DNA of 64,000 nt from Rhexocercosporidium sp. MPI-PUGE-AT-0058 (taxonomy: Eukaryota > Ascomycota > Leotiomycetes > Helotiales). Where the stretch lies: positions 2,480,001-2,544,000 of the forward strand of contig JAGTJL010000001.1 of assembly GCA_020746875.1 (NCBI GenBank). Direction: 5' to 3'. The notes under the pieces were generated by a model. That model did no database searches and had not been told where the DNA came from. It saw nothing but the letters and a program-made list of their open reading frames with translations. This document shows, in pieces, positions 1-13,154 of the stretch. Numbering within the stretch: position 1 is the stretch's first letter; each line of letters begins with the position of its first letter. Both the position numbers and the translations under genes were made by a program.

Positions 1-342
1 TAAAATCGCTAAAGAAGGTAATCAAATATCAAAGAGAGCACTGTTCAAGCAGTTGAAGATAGAGGTATATCATGCCTAGCGATGCGATGTTTGCTTACCC
101 TCCTGACGGAGCATATGAACGCGAAGCTAGCGGCTGACAAGCCCAATAGTGTCCATTTGTGAAGCAAATGCTAGTGTCCCAAGTCACGAGGACTTTTCTT
201 GAGCTCGGACCAGTCTTCCCGGCCGTATTTTATCCCGGTTTAACTCCATGCCAACGCCAACGCTGTGCTAAATTTCGATCATCTTGTTGGAAACTCGAAT
301 TCTTGCGGATTTAGCGAAATTACTACTTTCAGATCCTCGAAC

Positions 343-2033
343 TCAAGGCCGTAAATCCACAATCGAAAACTCCAAACCCTCCGCCTCAAAGACATGACCA
401 GGACGCAGCGCATCCGTGTAGATGTTGGACTCGGCGTGTGGGTGGAAGAGGGAAGACTGTCTGCATTGCGCGATTGCTTGCTTTCCAGGCGGGTCTGTCA
501 GTCGGAAAACGCCCCATCTGTCAAAAGTTAGGCTGGTTCTGAGGAGACTGGGGATCTATACTCACGATGGATTCTTGGTTGGCGCACAAACGATCGCAAT
601 GCTTTCTTTCATCATGGTTTGGTATCCGAAGTGGGTGTGAAGATCGACGCTGCTCATGAAGCATGACTGCGTGGGATGTGTGTGGATCCAACCGAGTAGT
701 AGCAAATCCTCTTTGGTGCAGTACTCGAATAGGGAATTCTCATTCACCGTCTCGCACGTGTCGCTTGTGCTTTTTTGTTCTGGAATCACAACACGCTGTA
801 TGAAAAGGGCGTTTGAGATCAGCGTTCCGCAGAGCATGCCACAAGTCTCCAGGTTGTTTCGCGTGTTGGGTTCTGCATGTTTGAGGAACTCAGTACGAAG
901 TGTAGGCGGAAGGAAAACCGTGCGCAGCGGTTCGCCACTCTCTAGATATGCAGATGGACGAAAAGTGAAGTTCGATTGCGAAGGAGCCTTCGCCGTTTCG
1001 AGACTTGGAGGACCTGGAGTGGCCTTTTCGGGTCGTGGTGGAGGTTGCAATTCGTACAAAGCGGCGGATGCACTTTCTTTGGGTGGTTTTGGGGGAAGAT
1101 TCGGGATTGTTGGAGAAGAGGACCTCGAGTCAAAGCTCTCCTCGTAGCTGAGAGGCTGTGATCTTGTGATAGATGGGTATCGATATTCACTGCTACCGTT
1201 CTTTAGTGGCATGATGGGTACTGGTCTTGGCCTCGATGATTTTCTGACTCCATCCTGCACTATGTCATGAGAACCATCCATCCTCCGTCTTGTAGCCTCC
1301 ATATTCCTGCGCATTTCATCTTCATCTTTGGAGCGGTCCTTGGAAAGAGCAGACTCCCAATCATCCCATAGCCCAGCAGTTCGCCTTTCTTGTTCTTCCT
1401 GCTCAGAAACCCCGGCCTGTCTAGTAGCCTTTCGCGCAGCGTCTCGTCTTCTGATCTCTTTATGTGCCAATTTCACAGCCAGTTGACTGTTGTCTGCCGC
1501 CGCAAGGGTTGTGGTGTTTCCTGCCACAGCTGGATCTGAGGCTGCAGCCAGATCCGACCGGGATCTCTCGTGGCCTTGAAGTATGCTTGCCTCCCTCCCC
1601 CGCTCCATGTTCTTTTCCCACGCTGCATATCGAGCATTGATCCGAGGCTTTAGCGCCTCCAAAGTGTCTAAAACATCTGGAAGCCGCTTTGTCGTCGATT
1701 TGATTGCCTGACGATTCTCTGGATCCTTCGCGGAGGGGTGGAGTGGAAGCTTTTCAGTGACAAGAGTAGCATATCGTATGAAGAGAAGGTAGGCTTGTTG
1801 ATCATTTTCTTCTTGTTCGTAAATTTGGGCCTGTCATAAATCAGCAGCTGTCCTTCCTGTCCATACTTCACTCATGGGTTCGAATGGAAGGTGCCTACTT
1901 CTCGCAGCAAAGTCTCTGCAGTACGAAACCAGTATTTCATAGGGATAAAAGGATCGAAATGGAAGTCTTGGGCCTTTGCCGAGATCTCCTTGACGGTCAT
2001 GGGCTTGGAGACCTGGAAAGATGACCCCGCCAT
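343..2033 (-). CDS. AMSH-like JAMM-domain deubiquitinase (SST2 family)
   Basis: Exons 1899-2033, 566-1830 and 343-517 join in frame to 524 residues. Introns are 1831-1898 and 518-565, both GT-AG. The N-terminus (about residues 10-95, with KYWFRTAETLLREAQIYEQ and VTEKLPLH) matches the MIT-like/USP8-dimerisation region of AMSH proteins. A long low-complexity middle follows. The C-terminus is an MPN+ domain with complete JAMM zinc ligands: Glu of ETCGML near 373, HTHP at 428-431, Ser438 and Asp441. It ends with the AMSH-type GVFRLTDPPG segment encoded by the last exon. Family members are zinc metalloproteases that cut Lys63-linked ubiquitin chains at endosomes, counteracting ESCRT sorting. All catalytic ligands are present, so it should be active. 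The gene is divergent from the Mtf1-like gene with about 545 bp between starts. Confidence 0.93.
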
Positions 2034-2577
2034 GATTGCTGCCCCTCCCTCGTCGCGCCGTGGAAGTCCGCGATGACCGGACCTTTGTGTAGATGTGGAT
2101 TTCTGGAGGCAATGGCTTCACTTCGTCATAGTCGTACTCTACCTATGTGCTAGGCAGGCTTTGTGGCTGGCGACTGAGACAAGAAATAAGGACAGGAGTT
2201 TGTTGCCTGTGCCATGACTTCGTCACCTCTTGAAACCCAGATGGACTGGGCTGCACTGACTGCATTGGAGGGCGGCGAATGGCGGCAGAATAGAAGTAGT
2301 CGTGTTAGCGCCGTCGCGGCGAAATGATTTTACGATTCCGCATTCACGACTTCACGCGCGCGTCTCCCCCTTGGCAGTTGCGGCTGCAGCGTCTCTCAGC
2401 CTCGAGAAATTTGCTGTGGATGGTTGTGTTCTTGATTCTTCAGCCTCATCATTCTTCCATTTTCGCTCTTTACCAGATAATTGCCCCCCCTTTCGATTTC
2501 TGTCCTTCCTTTTCGTGCCACACCTGTGTTCATCACTGGGCATCGTTCTCTCACTGTGGCATCATATCATTACCTCT

Positions 2578-4816
2578 ATGGTCCCATCGTCGTTGATGTT
2601 TCGAGTATTTACGGCAAGTAGACGAGCTCATGCGCGACCTGGCAAAACCTTGCTACGATCCTTCCACCTTACACCACTTCTCCGCTCTGCTGCCAGCTCT
2701 GCGAAGGAGGGCATTACAGTCAACCTTGCCCCCACCGAACCACACGAAGTATCGCACTCGACTGCTAGTGAGCCGCCGTCCATAGTCGAAGCGGTTGAAG
2801 AGGCTGTGAATGACATTCTGAAAGCCGCGAAGACTCGGGCGACCAAAACGAAGAAGAAGATTCTGCGGATAGCAGCAGAAGATGATGTGCCTCTCAAGAA
2901 ACCTGGTGGAGCGAAGAAGAAAGCGGCACAAGTCTCGGTAAAACATGCTGACTTCTTGTCTACACAAATACCAGCATCTCCACCCATTCCACGAAAGCAG
3001 GGAGGAAGGGGGCCTGGGAAACCAAAGAAAGACACAAACCTTCCTGCGGAACCTAGAAAACGTTCGAAATCTGCGTCCGCAGACCGGAAGAAATTTCCAG
3101 GACTCCCAAGACCAGACGAGCCTCGAACAGACGTGCGGGAGTATCTCCGATGGGCACATGGAGGCAATTGGCAAGGAGCAAGCTCAATAGGAGACCGAAG
3201 GAGAATGAACATTGTTAGTGAGGATGCTTGTGGTATGAATATCATTACCTCTCATCGGTTCCATTAACTCACAGATTATTGCAGACGCTGTGTTGACTCG
3301 CTTAAAACCATCTCTGGAAAGGCACAGGGGCTGCGATATATTGGACATCAACCCTGGCGCTGGCGTCTGGTCAGCGAAATTGCATGACTTCCTCGAACCT
3401 CGTACACATATTCTTTTGGAGCCAGATATTAATACGTATGGGCCTCTGCTCGAACCTTTGGTGACGGCTCCGGACTCCACATACAAATTGGTCCCAAAGT
3501 CTGGGCTCGTTTGGGGCTATCTGGAAGGAGTACTTTCAGAAGAATATCTCCCATTTCAAACAGCCTGGAAAAAAGACGATCCCCGTGTCGAGGAGCGTAA
3601 TGACACTTTGCTTGTCATAGCAAATCTTGGATATAATCCGAAGAAAGCTTACAAGGGATTCACATCACTCGCCCAGATGGTCATCTATCAATTTCTAGGT
3701 GCGGTCAAAGCTCACTCGCTCTTTCAACAGTATGGTCTTGTTCGAATGCTGATATGGCTCAACGACGAGGAGAAACATAACATCCTTCCCAGGACAATTG
3801 GTCTCCGGAGGAAGGCGAGTATAGAAGCAGGGTTTGCTTGTGAAAAAGTCGAGGAAGTTGCTTCTAGCACCGTATACACGGGACACGGGTCAAGAGAGCA
3901 TGTACTCGACCTTGAGTCTGGGCGGAAAGTGTTGCGGGCAATGGCAACCAACGGCATTCAGATACCGCAAGGACGGGAAAGTCTCCTGGTGCAGCAAATG
4001 AATGACGGTGCTGCTGTTCCTAGAACCCGTAAATTGCGTCGTCTTGCCATATCGCCAGAAGCGGATCCTACGGCTATGGGAAAGACCAAAACTATCGCAA
4101 GGGAGAAGCTGGAGCAATTTCGCCTAAAGTCTACGCAGGCAGGCGAGGCACGTGCATATGCTTTGTGCGATTTGTACGAAGAGATAATGGAGGATGCGAA
4201 AGTGATTCACGACTTGCCCGACTCCGAAGAGAAAGACGCAAGGAACGCGGACTACCAAGAGCGTCTCAAACACTGGGACGAGGATTTTTCAAAGCTAAGC
4301 AGAACAAATCAACACTTTGTTTCTTCTGGCCGCGATAATCGTTTGGCTATCAGAAGAGAACAGCCTCTACTCCTCTGGGATCGCCGAGAAGTCGAACCAA
4401 TCAAACTTCACCCAAATGAGTTTTTCCCCCAAAACACTATGTGCCTCTTCGACTTCCAGCCCAAATCACTCATCCCTGTCCTACGAGAAAACTACCCAAG
4501 CAATTACGACATCCTCGAGTACTTACTTGGGTCACTCTTTACCCTGCCCAACCAGAGTGTAAAGAATGGCCTTGTTGGCCTGTTGCCTGGTGCATATGAA
4601 TGGATCGATGCGGAATGTCCCTCCTTGAAGGACCCCACGAAAGGAGGACATCCGGACTTGGATCGCGTGACTGTGCGGATGTTGTCTGATGAGATGATGG
4701 TAGAGATGGTGGAGGCATGGTTACGATGGCCTTTCAGGCCCACCAAGTTCGAGATGTTGAGCAGGATGGGTTCCACAACCCATGATGCTGCCGCTGCTTT
4801 GGAAGTAGATGATTAA
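2578..4816 (+). CDS. Mtf1-like mitochondrial transcription factor / rRNA-dimethylase-fold protein
   Basis: Exons 2578-3232 and 3285-4816 give 728 residues. The intron 3233-3284 was placed so that the junction reads NIVSEDACDAVLTRLKPSLE, as in this fungal family. The ATG at 2578 begins a basic, Ser/Arg-rich stretch (FRVFTASRRAHARPGKTLL) that looks like a mitochondrial presequence. Residues about 60-190 are Lys/Pro-rich and probably disordered. The second exon begins the Rossmann methyltransferase fold: DILDINPGAGVW is a degenerate SAM motif I and HILLEPD the post-I acidic strand. Family knowledge: Mtf1 is a specificity factor of mitochondrial RNA polymerase evolved from KsgA/Dim1 dimethylases. 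Filamentous fungal proteins are about twice the length of yeast Mtf1, as here. Whether it keeps methyltransferase activity cannot be told. An alternative start is the Met six codons downstream (MFRVF). Confidence 0.85.
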
Positions 4817-6001
4817 GGAGGGCACCTCAATTTCAAGCAAGTACAGCCTGTCTTCCTCCGTCGTAGACAATTTTTAAAGCTTTTACCAAGCTTACAGAGC
4901 ATTAGAAGATTGCACAATGCTTGGAACGTCAACACAAATAGCTGGCTGTCAAACGCATTGCTGCTCCGTTTTTGTTCTATATGAGCATCCTGCAAAGGCC
5001 TGCTATTGTGACCGTGTCCTGACTTTCATAGCGTCATTACTTGTTGCTGTCCTTTTCAGCTTGACGTACCTTTGCTTAAATGAAGATGACTGAATTCACT
5101 GTCATTATTGCTTTGCCTGCCTTTCCTGCGTTCTACTTTCTCTCGTACCTTGATAATTGCACATGACTGAATGTCCTCGAAGTCTGACTTGCCCAACCCC
5201 GAATGAATTTGGTTGTACGTGACGAGACTAGTAAGTTTGTCATAAGAGGGGGCCTGGAGCTGCAGGGCTCCCTCCATCCGTCCTAAATCGTTTCTTGACG
5301 ATTCATCTACGGCTTTCCGTATGTCTTCACTGCCTGGCAATCCTATTCGCGTTGAGTACTGATCGCCTGCTAATGGATTACAAACCCGCAAGTATGGTGT
5401 TTCAAGCTGAGATATTCACTGGAAAGTTGAGGGGAGGGGGGATCCAATGAATCGAAATCCAGATGTATTCGCGACCTTAGCAGCACCGTCGCGAGGCTCT
5501 AGATTTTGAATTTCTATTTGTACCCCCCTTTTTGCTGCTGGTCTGGCTAAACCTTTGAAGGACGGGACCACGCCCACCAGACAGTGGACCTTTTACCTGG
5601 CCTCTCTCCTCCAGGCCACCCTCCTCACTTAGCCTCAGGCCACACCCCAAACCAAAACAACCTGTCCTCCCATCCCCCCTGCCTCCTCTCCCCAACTCCA
5701 ATCGAGAACACCCTCTGCTGCTAAGCTGCACATTATTGCGAGGTTGGAGGCAAACGATATCCATTACCTGACATATCTTGACACAAAGGTCTGCGGAGTG
5801 GTAATAACCACCATCCTCTTCGTTTCTGCTGAGGAAGGCTGAACTCGAACTACAAGAAACGTGTTACTCCTTCAATCTCAAAAGCAATAGGTAAGACGAA
5901 TTCTTCGCCCGTCTAGCAGCCACCATCTTCTTCTGCCACACACTGGTTGTCCTCTTCCGTTCTCAGCTAATTTCTTCCAGTTGGTCAAGCGACTCCTCTC
6001 C
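4817..6001. other. Intergenic region with probable 5' leader intron of the RBR gene
   Basis: No convincing gene. A pyrimidine-rich stretch (about 5520-5720) precedes the RBR gene. GTAAGA at 5891 and TTCCAG ending at 5980 make a plausible 90-nt intron in the 5' leader of the RBR gene, placing the splice junction 21 nt before its first ATG. A minus-strand open frame at 5056-5391 lacks an ATG and is not called. Confidence 0.45.
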
Positions 6002-9000
6002 ATGGTCTCCTTTGTTGTTACCTACCGCAAACCTTGGAATTCTATCCCTTCAACTACAATGGAACGCCTAAAACCTCCTTTCATCTCTCCCACGGTGACA
6101 CAGAGACTGAATAGCAGGGCGCCAGCGTTTGTTCCCGCCAACACTCTCAGGGCCACTGCGGTGGATTTTTCACCTCCCTTTAGAAAAGAGTTCTACGGTG
6201 GTATTGTGGAGTTTGGTCCCGGCGCTGCTGTGATCTCAATCAAATTGGCTACGGACTGCTCTATCATTCAGGTCAGATTGCACATCCCATGGTTCTATAC
6301 CCTTTTTCTTCTTTTTTTTATGGATACCTAAAGCTGACCATTTGAAGATCAAAGGCCTCCGCGAGACAACTCCTGGAGCCATCCCGACCGTGCTCGACAT
6401 GCTTGGCTTCAAAACTTCCACTTCATCTATCCAGATCAATGAGAGCTCCACAGGAGCAATTGCAACGGTGAAGTAAGTTCCAGGCCACCGCCCCCTTGAA
6501 CACTGAGAACATTGCTGACTCCTCTAGATTTGATGATCCAAATACGGCAAGACTAGTAGTGGAGAAATCTGCAACCACTCTCCGTGATAGCAAGGTGTAC
6601 GTAGCAGAATATTCCTTCTCGGGGCAAATGAGAGCTGACCTTGACTTAGAACCATCTGTCAAATCGTCGCACTAGCGAACCCCTCCGAATGGGTCCAACT
6701 TGGTGGCGTGAAGTGTAGCTGGGAAAAGCCTAGCCGTATGGCCTTCGTCGAGTACCGCATCAATAGTCCTCGCGTCGACGAGCTCCCCGCAACTCTCTCC
6801 CAGACCCTTACGCCTTCTGGTCGCCGTCTCAGGTGTGTTGCATTGCCAAAAAGCGATTACGAGACTAGTCGTGCACTGCAGAGCTTCTGCTTGAACAACT
6901 TAGACACCGATGCGGATATTAAATGGGTTAAGGACGCCCTTGTTCACGCAGGCTTCGAGTATCCAAAAAAGGTGAAGGTCAGACAGGTCGGAGAAGATGG
7001 AGCTGCAGATGACGATGGGTGTCTCAACATCATTCGCTCTCTTCTAGAAAATATCGGCCTTGTTGAGTCTTTCTCCTCGGGTGACAGTCCCGATGGGGCT
7101 AAAAAGCTGCTAACTGCCAACTTCCACATCCCGGCCGACGCACAGAAAGTAAGCAGTCCTGTCTGTTGTTTCAATCCCTGCTCGTCGACTCGAATCTTGC
7201 TAACATCCAAAGGCTGTTGCGGGGATCAAATACAACCATCCAGATGTATTCCCTGCCTCGAAGAAGCTCACTGTCGAGCGTTTAGTCTCCATGAAAGTCA
7301 ACATCCCCAATAAGATTGCTTCTGCTCTTGATGGCCATCTCCAGACTCTCCGCGTCGAGGTGCAAAAGAATGGTAGGGACACAATGAAGATCATGAAGGA
7401 TGACGAGAAGCCGCACACGGTCATTCGTTTTTCTAATGTTGGTGATGATGCTCTTGCGGCTGTTGCAAAGACTAAGGCTCGGGTCGAGAAACTGTTGGCT
7501 GGAACTGTCGTTACGGACAGTGGTGTTCCTATTTGGCACTCTTGGTTTACTTCTGCAAAGGATGCTGGGTAAGTATTTTCTCCTTCAAAAATTTCCAATC
7601 CCACAACCTCGCCGGTTGTTAATCGCTGTTCTGCATCTGCTGACTTCTTCTGTCCTGCAATCAGTGGCTATCTCCACTGGGTATCTTCTACCTGCAACGT
7701 CTACGTCCGTCGATCGATCAGCAAAGGCCATCTTATACTCTATGGAGGTGCTTACGGTGACCGTCATCGTGCTTGCATGATTCTGAAGGCCAAGGTACAA
7801 GAATTGAAGGATGAGACAGCTTATACCATCGTGAGTAAATGCACACCCCAAGCTCCTCAAAAGTTGTTGAACCTAATATCTAGCAGCGTCCGGTCGGTGG
7901 TATGAGTATTGCCGAAATCCTGGATTTCTTAGAGCCGGTCTTCGGTGAGAAAGTCCGCTTGATCCCGTCAGATGGATCTGCAAAGATAAAGCTCCGTGGC
8001 TCTATTGTAGATGTTCGGAAGGTGATTGAACTCCGACTTGATCTGTGGGGCTTGAATGATTGACTGTATTATAGGCTCGGCGCATGGTGATGCCTGCTAC
8101 CCAGTCCAAGGTTGGAGACTGCATCATCTGCTACGATACACCTGAAGACGGCAATACCATCCACGTTGGTTGTGGCCACATCTACTGCAGAGAGTGTTTC
8201 ATCTACCTGTTTAAGGATCCAAACGAGTACTTCCTTCCCCTCACATGCTCGGGCATCACCAAGGATGAACAGGAATGCACTCGCTTAATCGACCTCGAAA
8301 TTCTCCGCGAGCACTTCTCTTTCGCCGAATTCGAGTCTATCATCAAGCTTTCCATCGACGTCCACCTACGTACCCACCCAAACGACTTCGGCTTCTGCCC
8401 AACTCCAGACTGCGAAGTCATCTTCCGCCGAACAGCAGTCGAGAACCGCAACCCCCCTCTCACAACCTGCACTGGCTGCCTTAAAACTTACGACACCTCC
8501 TGTGGCAGATACCATCCCGGACAGACCTGCAAGGAGCACATCGATGAAGTGGACGGTACCGATGCCTTCGCTCAATACTGTGCTGATGTCGGTATGAAGA
8601 ATTGCCCTGGCTGCCGTGTCCCCGCTATTAAGACTGATGGCTGCAACCATATTCTATGCACTCGATGCCATATCCACTACTGCTGGGTTTGTTTGATGGC
8701 CTTACCATCTCAGGGACAGACCTACGACCACTTGACGGTTGTCCATGGCGGTATTGGTATTCCTGATATCATCCCGCATGAGTTCCTTCCTCCAAACCAA
8801 GGAGGAGATGCTGATGGTTGGGCCAATGTTCGTGCAGCCGCTGATGCTCTGGAGAACGACCAAGTTTTTGGACCATTACGCCAGGTTGTCCGGGATTTTC
8901 GACTTGAGCATCTGGTCCAGCGAAATCAGGCTCCGGTCGCCAACATGGGTCAACCACAAGAAAATTTCGCACGCGGAGATCTTATCGCAGATCGAATCCG

Positions 9001-9031
9001 CGAGTTGGAGGGTCCATGGGATGAGGTTTGA
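6002..9031 (+). CDS. RBR (RING-IBR-RING) E3 ubiquitin ligase
   Basis: Eight exons: 6002-6271, 6348-6472, 6528-6596, 6650-7148, 7213-7568, 7665-7830, 7887-8021 and 8075-9031, giving 858 residues; all junctions keep frame. The N-terminal 540 residues have no motif I recognise beyond a possible RNA-binding-like fold. The last exon carries a full RBR module: RING1 from about residue 556 (CIICYDTPED then CGHIYCRECF), IBR about 630-690 (GFCPTPDC, TTCTGC, CGRYH), and RING2 from about 716 (NCPGCRVPAIKTDGCNH then CWVC). Cys730 of DGCNH aligns with the thioester cysteine of Ariadne/Parkin-type ligases, so a HECT-like transfer mechanism is expected. The first in-frame ATG (6002) was chosen; 6059 is an alternative 19 codons later. 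The combination resembles the C-terminus of plant DEAH11/12 proteins but without a helicase. Confidence 0.9.
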
Positions 9032-10046
9032 TGAATCTTCAACACCCTCATCATGACTGACATCGCCTGTCCAACGATGTCTTCAAGGTTGTTCCTCAAT
9101 GTGTTCAGGAGGCTATGGGACATCGACTTGCGTGCATCTGGTGGTCTGTATCCTAGATCCGTAGTATTTGTCCTGCATTGCGCAGAACGGCTCCTGTAGG
9201 GCTTGATTCTTATTTCTCCTCGAGGAGATCAGATGTATATTAGAGAAAAGTGAAAAGATACTTGTTTCTACGACTTCCACAGATGAAATTATTGTGGTAT
9301 TGCATGTGAGGCCATTGCCCAAAGCCTCCGTCAAATCAAATTATGAGTTTCGCCTCAAGACTTTGCTCTGCCTCTCCCGCTTTCATTTATTTCCCCGGAT
9401 TAGATACCCCGGCGATCTTCCCTCCCCATCTGCGCACCGATCCACATCCTCTGTCAGTTCGCGGCTGAGGCGCATGTGTGATTGCTTGTTCTTTCTCTTG
9501 GCACTGGCCAAACGATTCGGTAGACGGAGTGTGAGAAAATGACCTAGTAGCTGCGGCTAGCAAAGCCTATTTCTTACGTATCCCCGAGTCAAGGGGGGCT
9601 GTTCGTGGTGGATACGAGCTGCCAGATTGTTGAGGGGGCGAAGGTGTGGGTGAGGCTGGGGCGGTGGGCCGAATACGATACGAACAAATATTACTTACTT
9701 TCAAATTAAATACAAAGAAAAAGGCAAGTTGCTTCGTAAATGGGAGTTACTTCAGGACAGTCCTACCTCCAGTAGCTTATGTAGTGATCCATATCGTGCT
9801 GTACTGTATGTAGTGTTTGCAGCTCCAGATTCGAAATGTCCACCAGCGCAGTTTTTCCTTCGGCACTACCGCCACCTTTAGCAGATTCTCCGAAACGTCA
9901 GCGAAACGGGACCTTGACCTGGCCAGCGATCGCTGAGTCCGGGAAGTTGTTCCGTGGGACCCCTTTTTTGCTATTTATGTATACTGCAGCTTAGTCCTAG
10001 AGAAACCCCTTTCTCTCCTGGAGCTCAATCTCTTTTATCATCTGCC
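9032..10046. other. Intergenic region
   Basis: 3' flank of the RBR gene and upstream region of the CE5 esterase gene. I see no coding exon, tRNA or repeat. A short TATTTATGTATA-like AT patch near 9971 lies about 75 bp before the esterase ATG and may be its TATA element. Confidence 0.5.
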
Positions 10047-11310
10047 ATGTTTTCCTTGATAGTCATGGTCCCCTCACTGCCTGCAGCCGTCCTTGCGCTC
10101 CTGTTAGCTGTCGCACGTCCGGTGCAAGCTATTGATGCTTGTTCAAATACCTGCGACGATGTGCACCTCTTCCTTGCCCGGGGTAACAACGAGCCCTATC
10201 CAGGGCGCCAGCAAGCAATTGTGGCAGCGACTTGTGACGGCCTGAGTAGTTGTGGCTATGAGGATCTCATATACTCGGCCCTCTACACGGACTTGTCTTG
10301 TCAAACAACATACGATGGAACAATTGCTGGCCATACGCAAATGGCCGCTTACGCAGCGAAATGTCCCAATTCCAAGTTGATATTGGCTGGCTATTCTCAG
10401 GGAGCCCAGATCGTGACAGACATTCTCGGAGGCGGCGGAGGTCTCTCCTTCAATGGCTGTAACCAACCGAGTACCCCGGCCCTGGACCGCGCAACGAGCC
10501 CCGGCAACAAACGTGAGTATCCTGAACCTGTCTGATCCTTATATATCCCTCTTTGTTTTGATATTTCGTTTTCTCGTCGTACTAGTCGCCCCTCCCATCA
10601 GATGCAAAAACTAAGAACTCACAGTCGTCGCCGCCCTCGTCTTCGGCAACACTCGACACTCTGGTGGCCTACCATACAACTTCGGTAATGGTTCGGCTAA
10701 CAATGGTCTCTTTCCTCGCCCCGACTCCCAACTCTCTGCCTTGGAATCGTACACAAACATCCTTCGCGACTGGTGCGTATCAACGGATCCTATCTGTTCC
10801 CCCAAGCAGCCAAACGCTCAGGTGGCCGCCCACCTGGGCTATTACAACACTTACGCCTCCTCCGCTGCCTCGTGGATCAAATCTGTTGCATCCCTGACCG
10901 ATGACTCCACCTTTGTCACTGCAATTCCCACCAGAGTTTCCGGCACTGTTCAAGATTATTCTACGGTTGGGACTGCGACTCCATCGGGTACCGTGACGCT
11001 CGATACGACATGGACGCTTTCCACTTCAGTCACCCCTTGCACCGATACTGCCAATGGCCTCTCAAGTACCACCTCGTCTTCGGGCACTTCTCAAGCTCAG
11101 AGTTCACCTACACCAACTACATCGCCAAGCTCAGCTCCTCAGAGTCCACCTGCAACAACTCCACCACCAGGTCCAAATTCTCAAAGCCCTGCAGCAGCTA
11201 CATCAACAACCAAATCCGCTTCTGATGCTACAAGCTTCACCTTGGACCGGAATTTGTCAATGTTTCTATTGTTCAGTGTATTTATAACGTTCACGGTTAA
11301 TTTGCTGTAA
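10047..11310 (+). CDS. Cutinase-like carbohydrate esterase family 5, GPI-anchored
   Basis: Exons 10047-10512 and 10625-11310 give 383 residues. Residues 1-28 form a secretion signal ending VQA. The CE5 alpha/beta-hydrolase domain follows: FLARGNNEPYPGRQ, then the nucleophile elbow GYSQG with Ser117, then Asp210 and His225 (AHLGYY). Asp210 is flanked by Cys206 and Cys213, the usual disulphide holding the catalytic Asp in cutinases. All three catalytic residues are present. After about residue 250 the protein becomes Ser/Thr/Pro-rich and ends in a hydrophobic tail (FLLFSVFITFTVNLL), the pattern of a GPI attachment signal. Family members hydrolyse cutin or acetylated xylan; the exact substrate cannot be read from sequence. 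Predicted location is the outer membrane face or cell wall rather than free secretion. Confidence 0.9.
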
Positions 11311-13154
11311 CCTATGTATAGACATGTATATAGAGTACAGTTAGGGTGGTTAGATATATCTTCGTTTCAGGCTGTATTTTAATTCTGAATTTGCAAGATC
11401 GACAGAATTAATGTTAATGCAAAGGAAATCTCTATGATTGATCTTGTTTTCAAGTTTTGTCGTGATTGAATTACCCCCCTTTCCCCGCTTTCGAGTGGGG
11501 AATATACTTGATAACTTCATCTGAACGTCAACGACTTTTTTCCAATATTAGATTATGAAATCATTTATCGATGTATCGTAATCGATGATGATAATATCCT
11601 TTTCAGAACTTGCACTAACTAAGAAAAAACATATGATACTTTTCATAATATATATTACCCCAAGCTTCGCTCAGAAGCTCTTTGTAGATTTGCACCCTGA
11701 TTATGCTTAACCAGCGTTCACTTCCCCAGATTATAAATTTTCGCGACTCTCCCCATCTGCCCACCCATCCACATTTTCTACCCTTCTCTCAAAACCCATC
11801 CCCCGTCCAGCCGCAGCTCCAACAGCTCCTTCAGCGGTCCCAGTACCAGAACCTACCAAGTGAAGTGCGCCGCCATCCTGTAGAGCGCAGCATGTACTTC
11901 TCGACCTGGCAAATCTGTTCTCTGAGGTGTCGAGGAAGAGATGTACCTTGATGCGCCGTTTTTTGCAGACTGCGCATCCCCTGCTTGGTTTACCTGTATG
12001 TATCTAGCGATGAAAGCGAGCAGGTCAAGTTCTTAGTCCAATCCCCAAAGTTCAGAAAAGTGCCACTACGCTGAGTCTGAGGCTGGCGATACGTTCAAGG
12101 AGTGTTTAAGGTGGCACCAAGTCGCCAAAAGCTAGCTCGGCCACTTTGATGAACCTGAAGTTAGACAGTATGAAGGTAGCTGTTGTGGATACAGAACTCC
12201 GGCGGATTTGGTCTTCAATCCTCGGCAAAAATGGCGTGCGACTGGATTACCTCGCATGAAAATGTAGCTGAACTAAGAGGCGTCGTGAATCGAAATCCTT
12301 CCCCCAACCGTGTTCAGACCGATGATTTCATGATGTTTGGGTAAGAGCATGAAAACACTTGGCGGCTCTGACACCCAGCCCTCACCCATATCATAGCTCA
12401 CCGTTCACATTAGCATCTGACATCGGAGATCCTCCGTGCAGATTAGCGCAATATTCAATATGGTTGGTTCTCAAGAGCCAAGAGAGCTTGCCATGCAGCA
12501 TCTTGGCTGCATCGCACTCGCTTATGCCCCTATCACAACAAGCGAGAGCAAGCAAAGTCTACCCGAACGGCTTAGATATTACTGAAGCAACGGGAACAAT
12601 GACGCGGAGCCTTGTGGCTGGGGTTTAAACTCAAAATAAATGCCCTCCTTGGGACTGAAGCAGTGCATCTGTCCAACTGTCCAACTATTCTGCTCAGGGT
12701 CACACGACAGCGACTCCACCCATGAGATTACCACGCCCCCTGCCGCAAGAATCATCAAGTCTGTAATACCAATGAAATGCAAAAGCAATTCCTTGGTACT
12801 CATTCTGGACCCCTCCATGCGCCTGTTCTACCGCTCTAGGGATTAATGCTCGTGGAGGAAAGATACACCGTATTGTCTGTACTAGGCCTACTTGGTAGCA
12901 CTCCCACCCAGGGTGCGATTGCGAATTCTTACCACCAACATGATCGTCATGATTTTGGCGTGCGGTTCTTCTCTCCTTCGTCCGTAAGATCATCAATTGT
13001 TATCCCGACGTCGTACGGAATCTGTATCTCGTATTGCAGGTTGATTGCGCGTTTGCGTGTAACACCAACAGGCAAGTATTCCTGCCGTAATTATATTTAC
13101 TTTCGACTCGCCTCCCTCAAGCGACTTGAATTTCGAAGTTCCAAATTCCCAAGA
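11311..13154. other. Intergenic region, no gene seen
   Basis: 1.8 kb without a convincing coding frame on either strand; the short open frames have no family resemblance and no consistent splice partners. The part at 11310-11690 is AT-rich. Confidence 0.5.

Noticed and set aside
5056..5391. Minus-strand open frame of 111 codons with protein-like composition
   Set aside because: Starts at TTG, no ATG, no family I recognise and no convincing upstream exon; lies between two genes where UTR sequence is expected.
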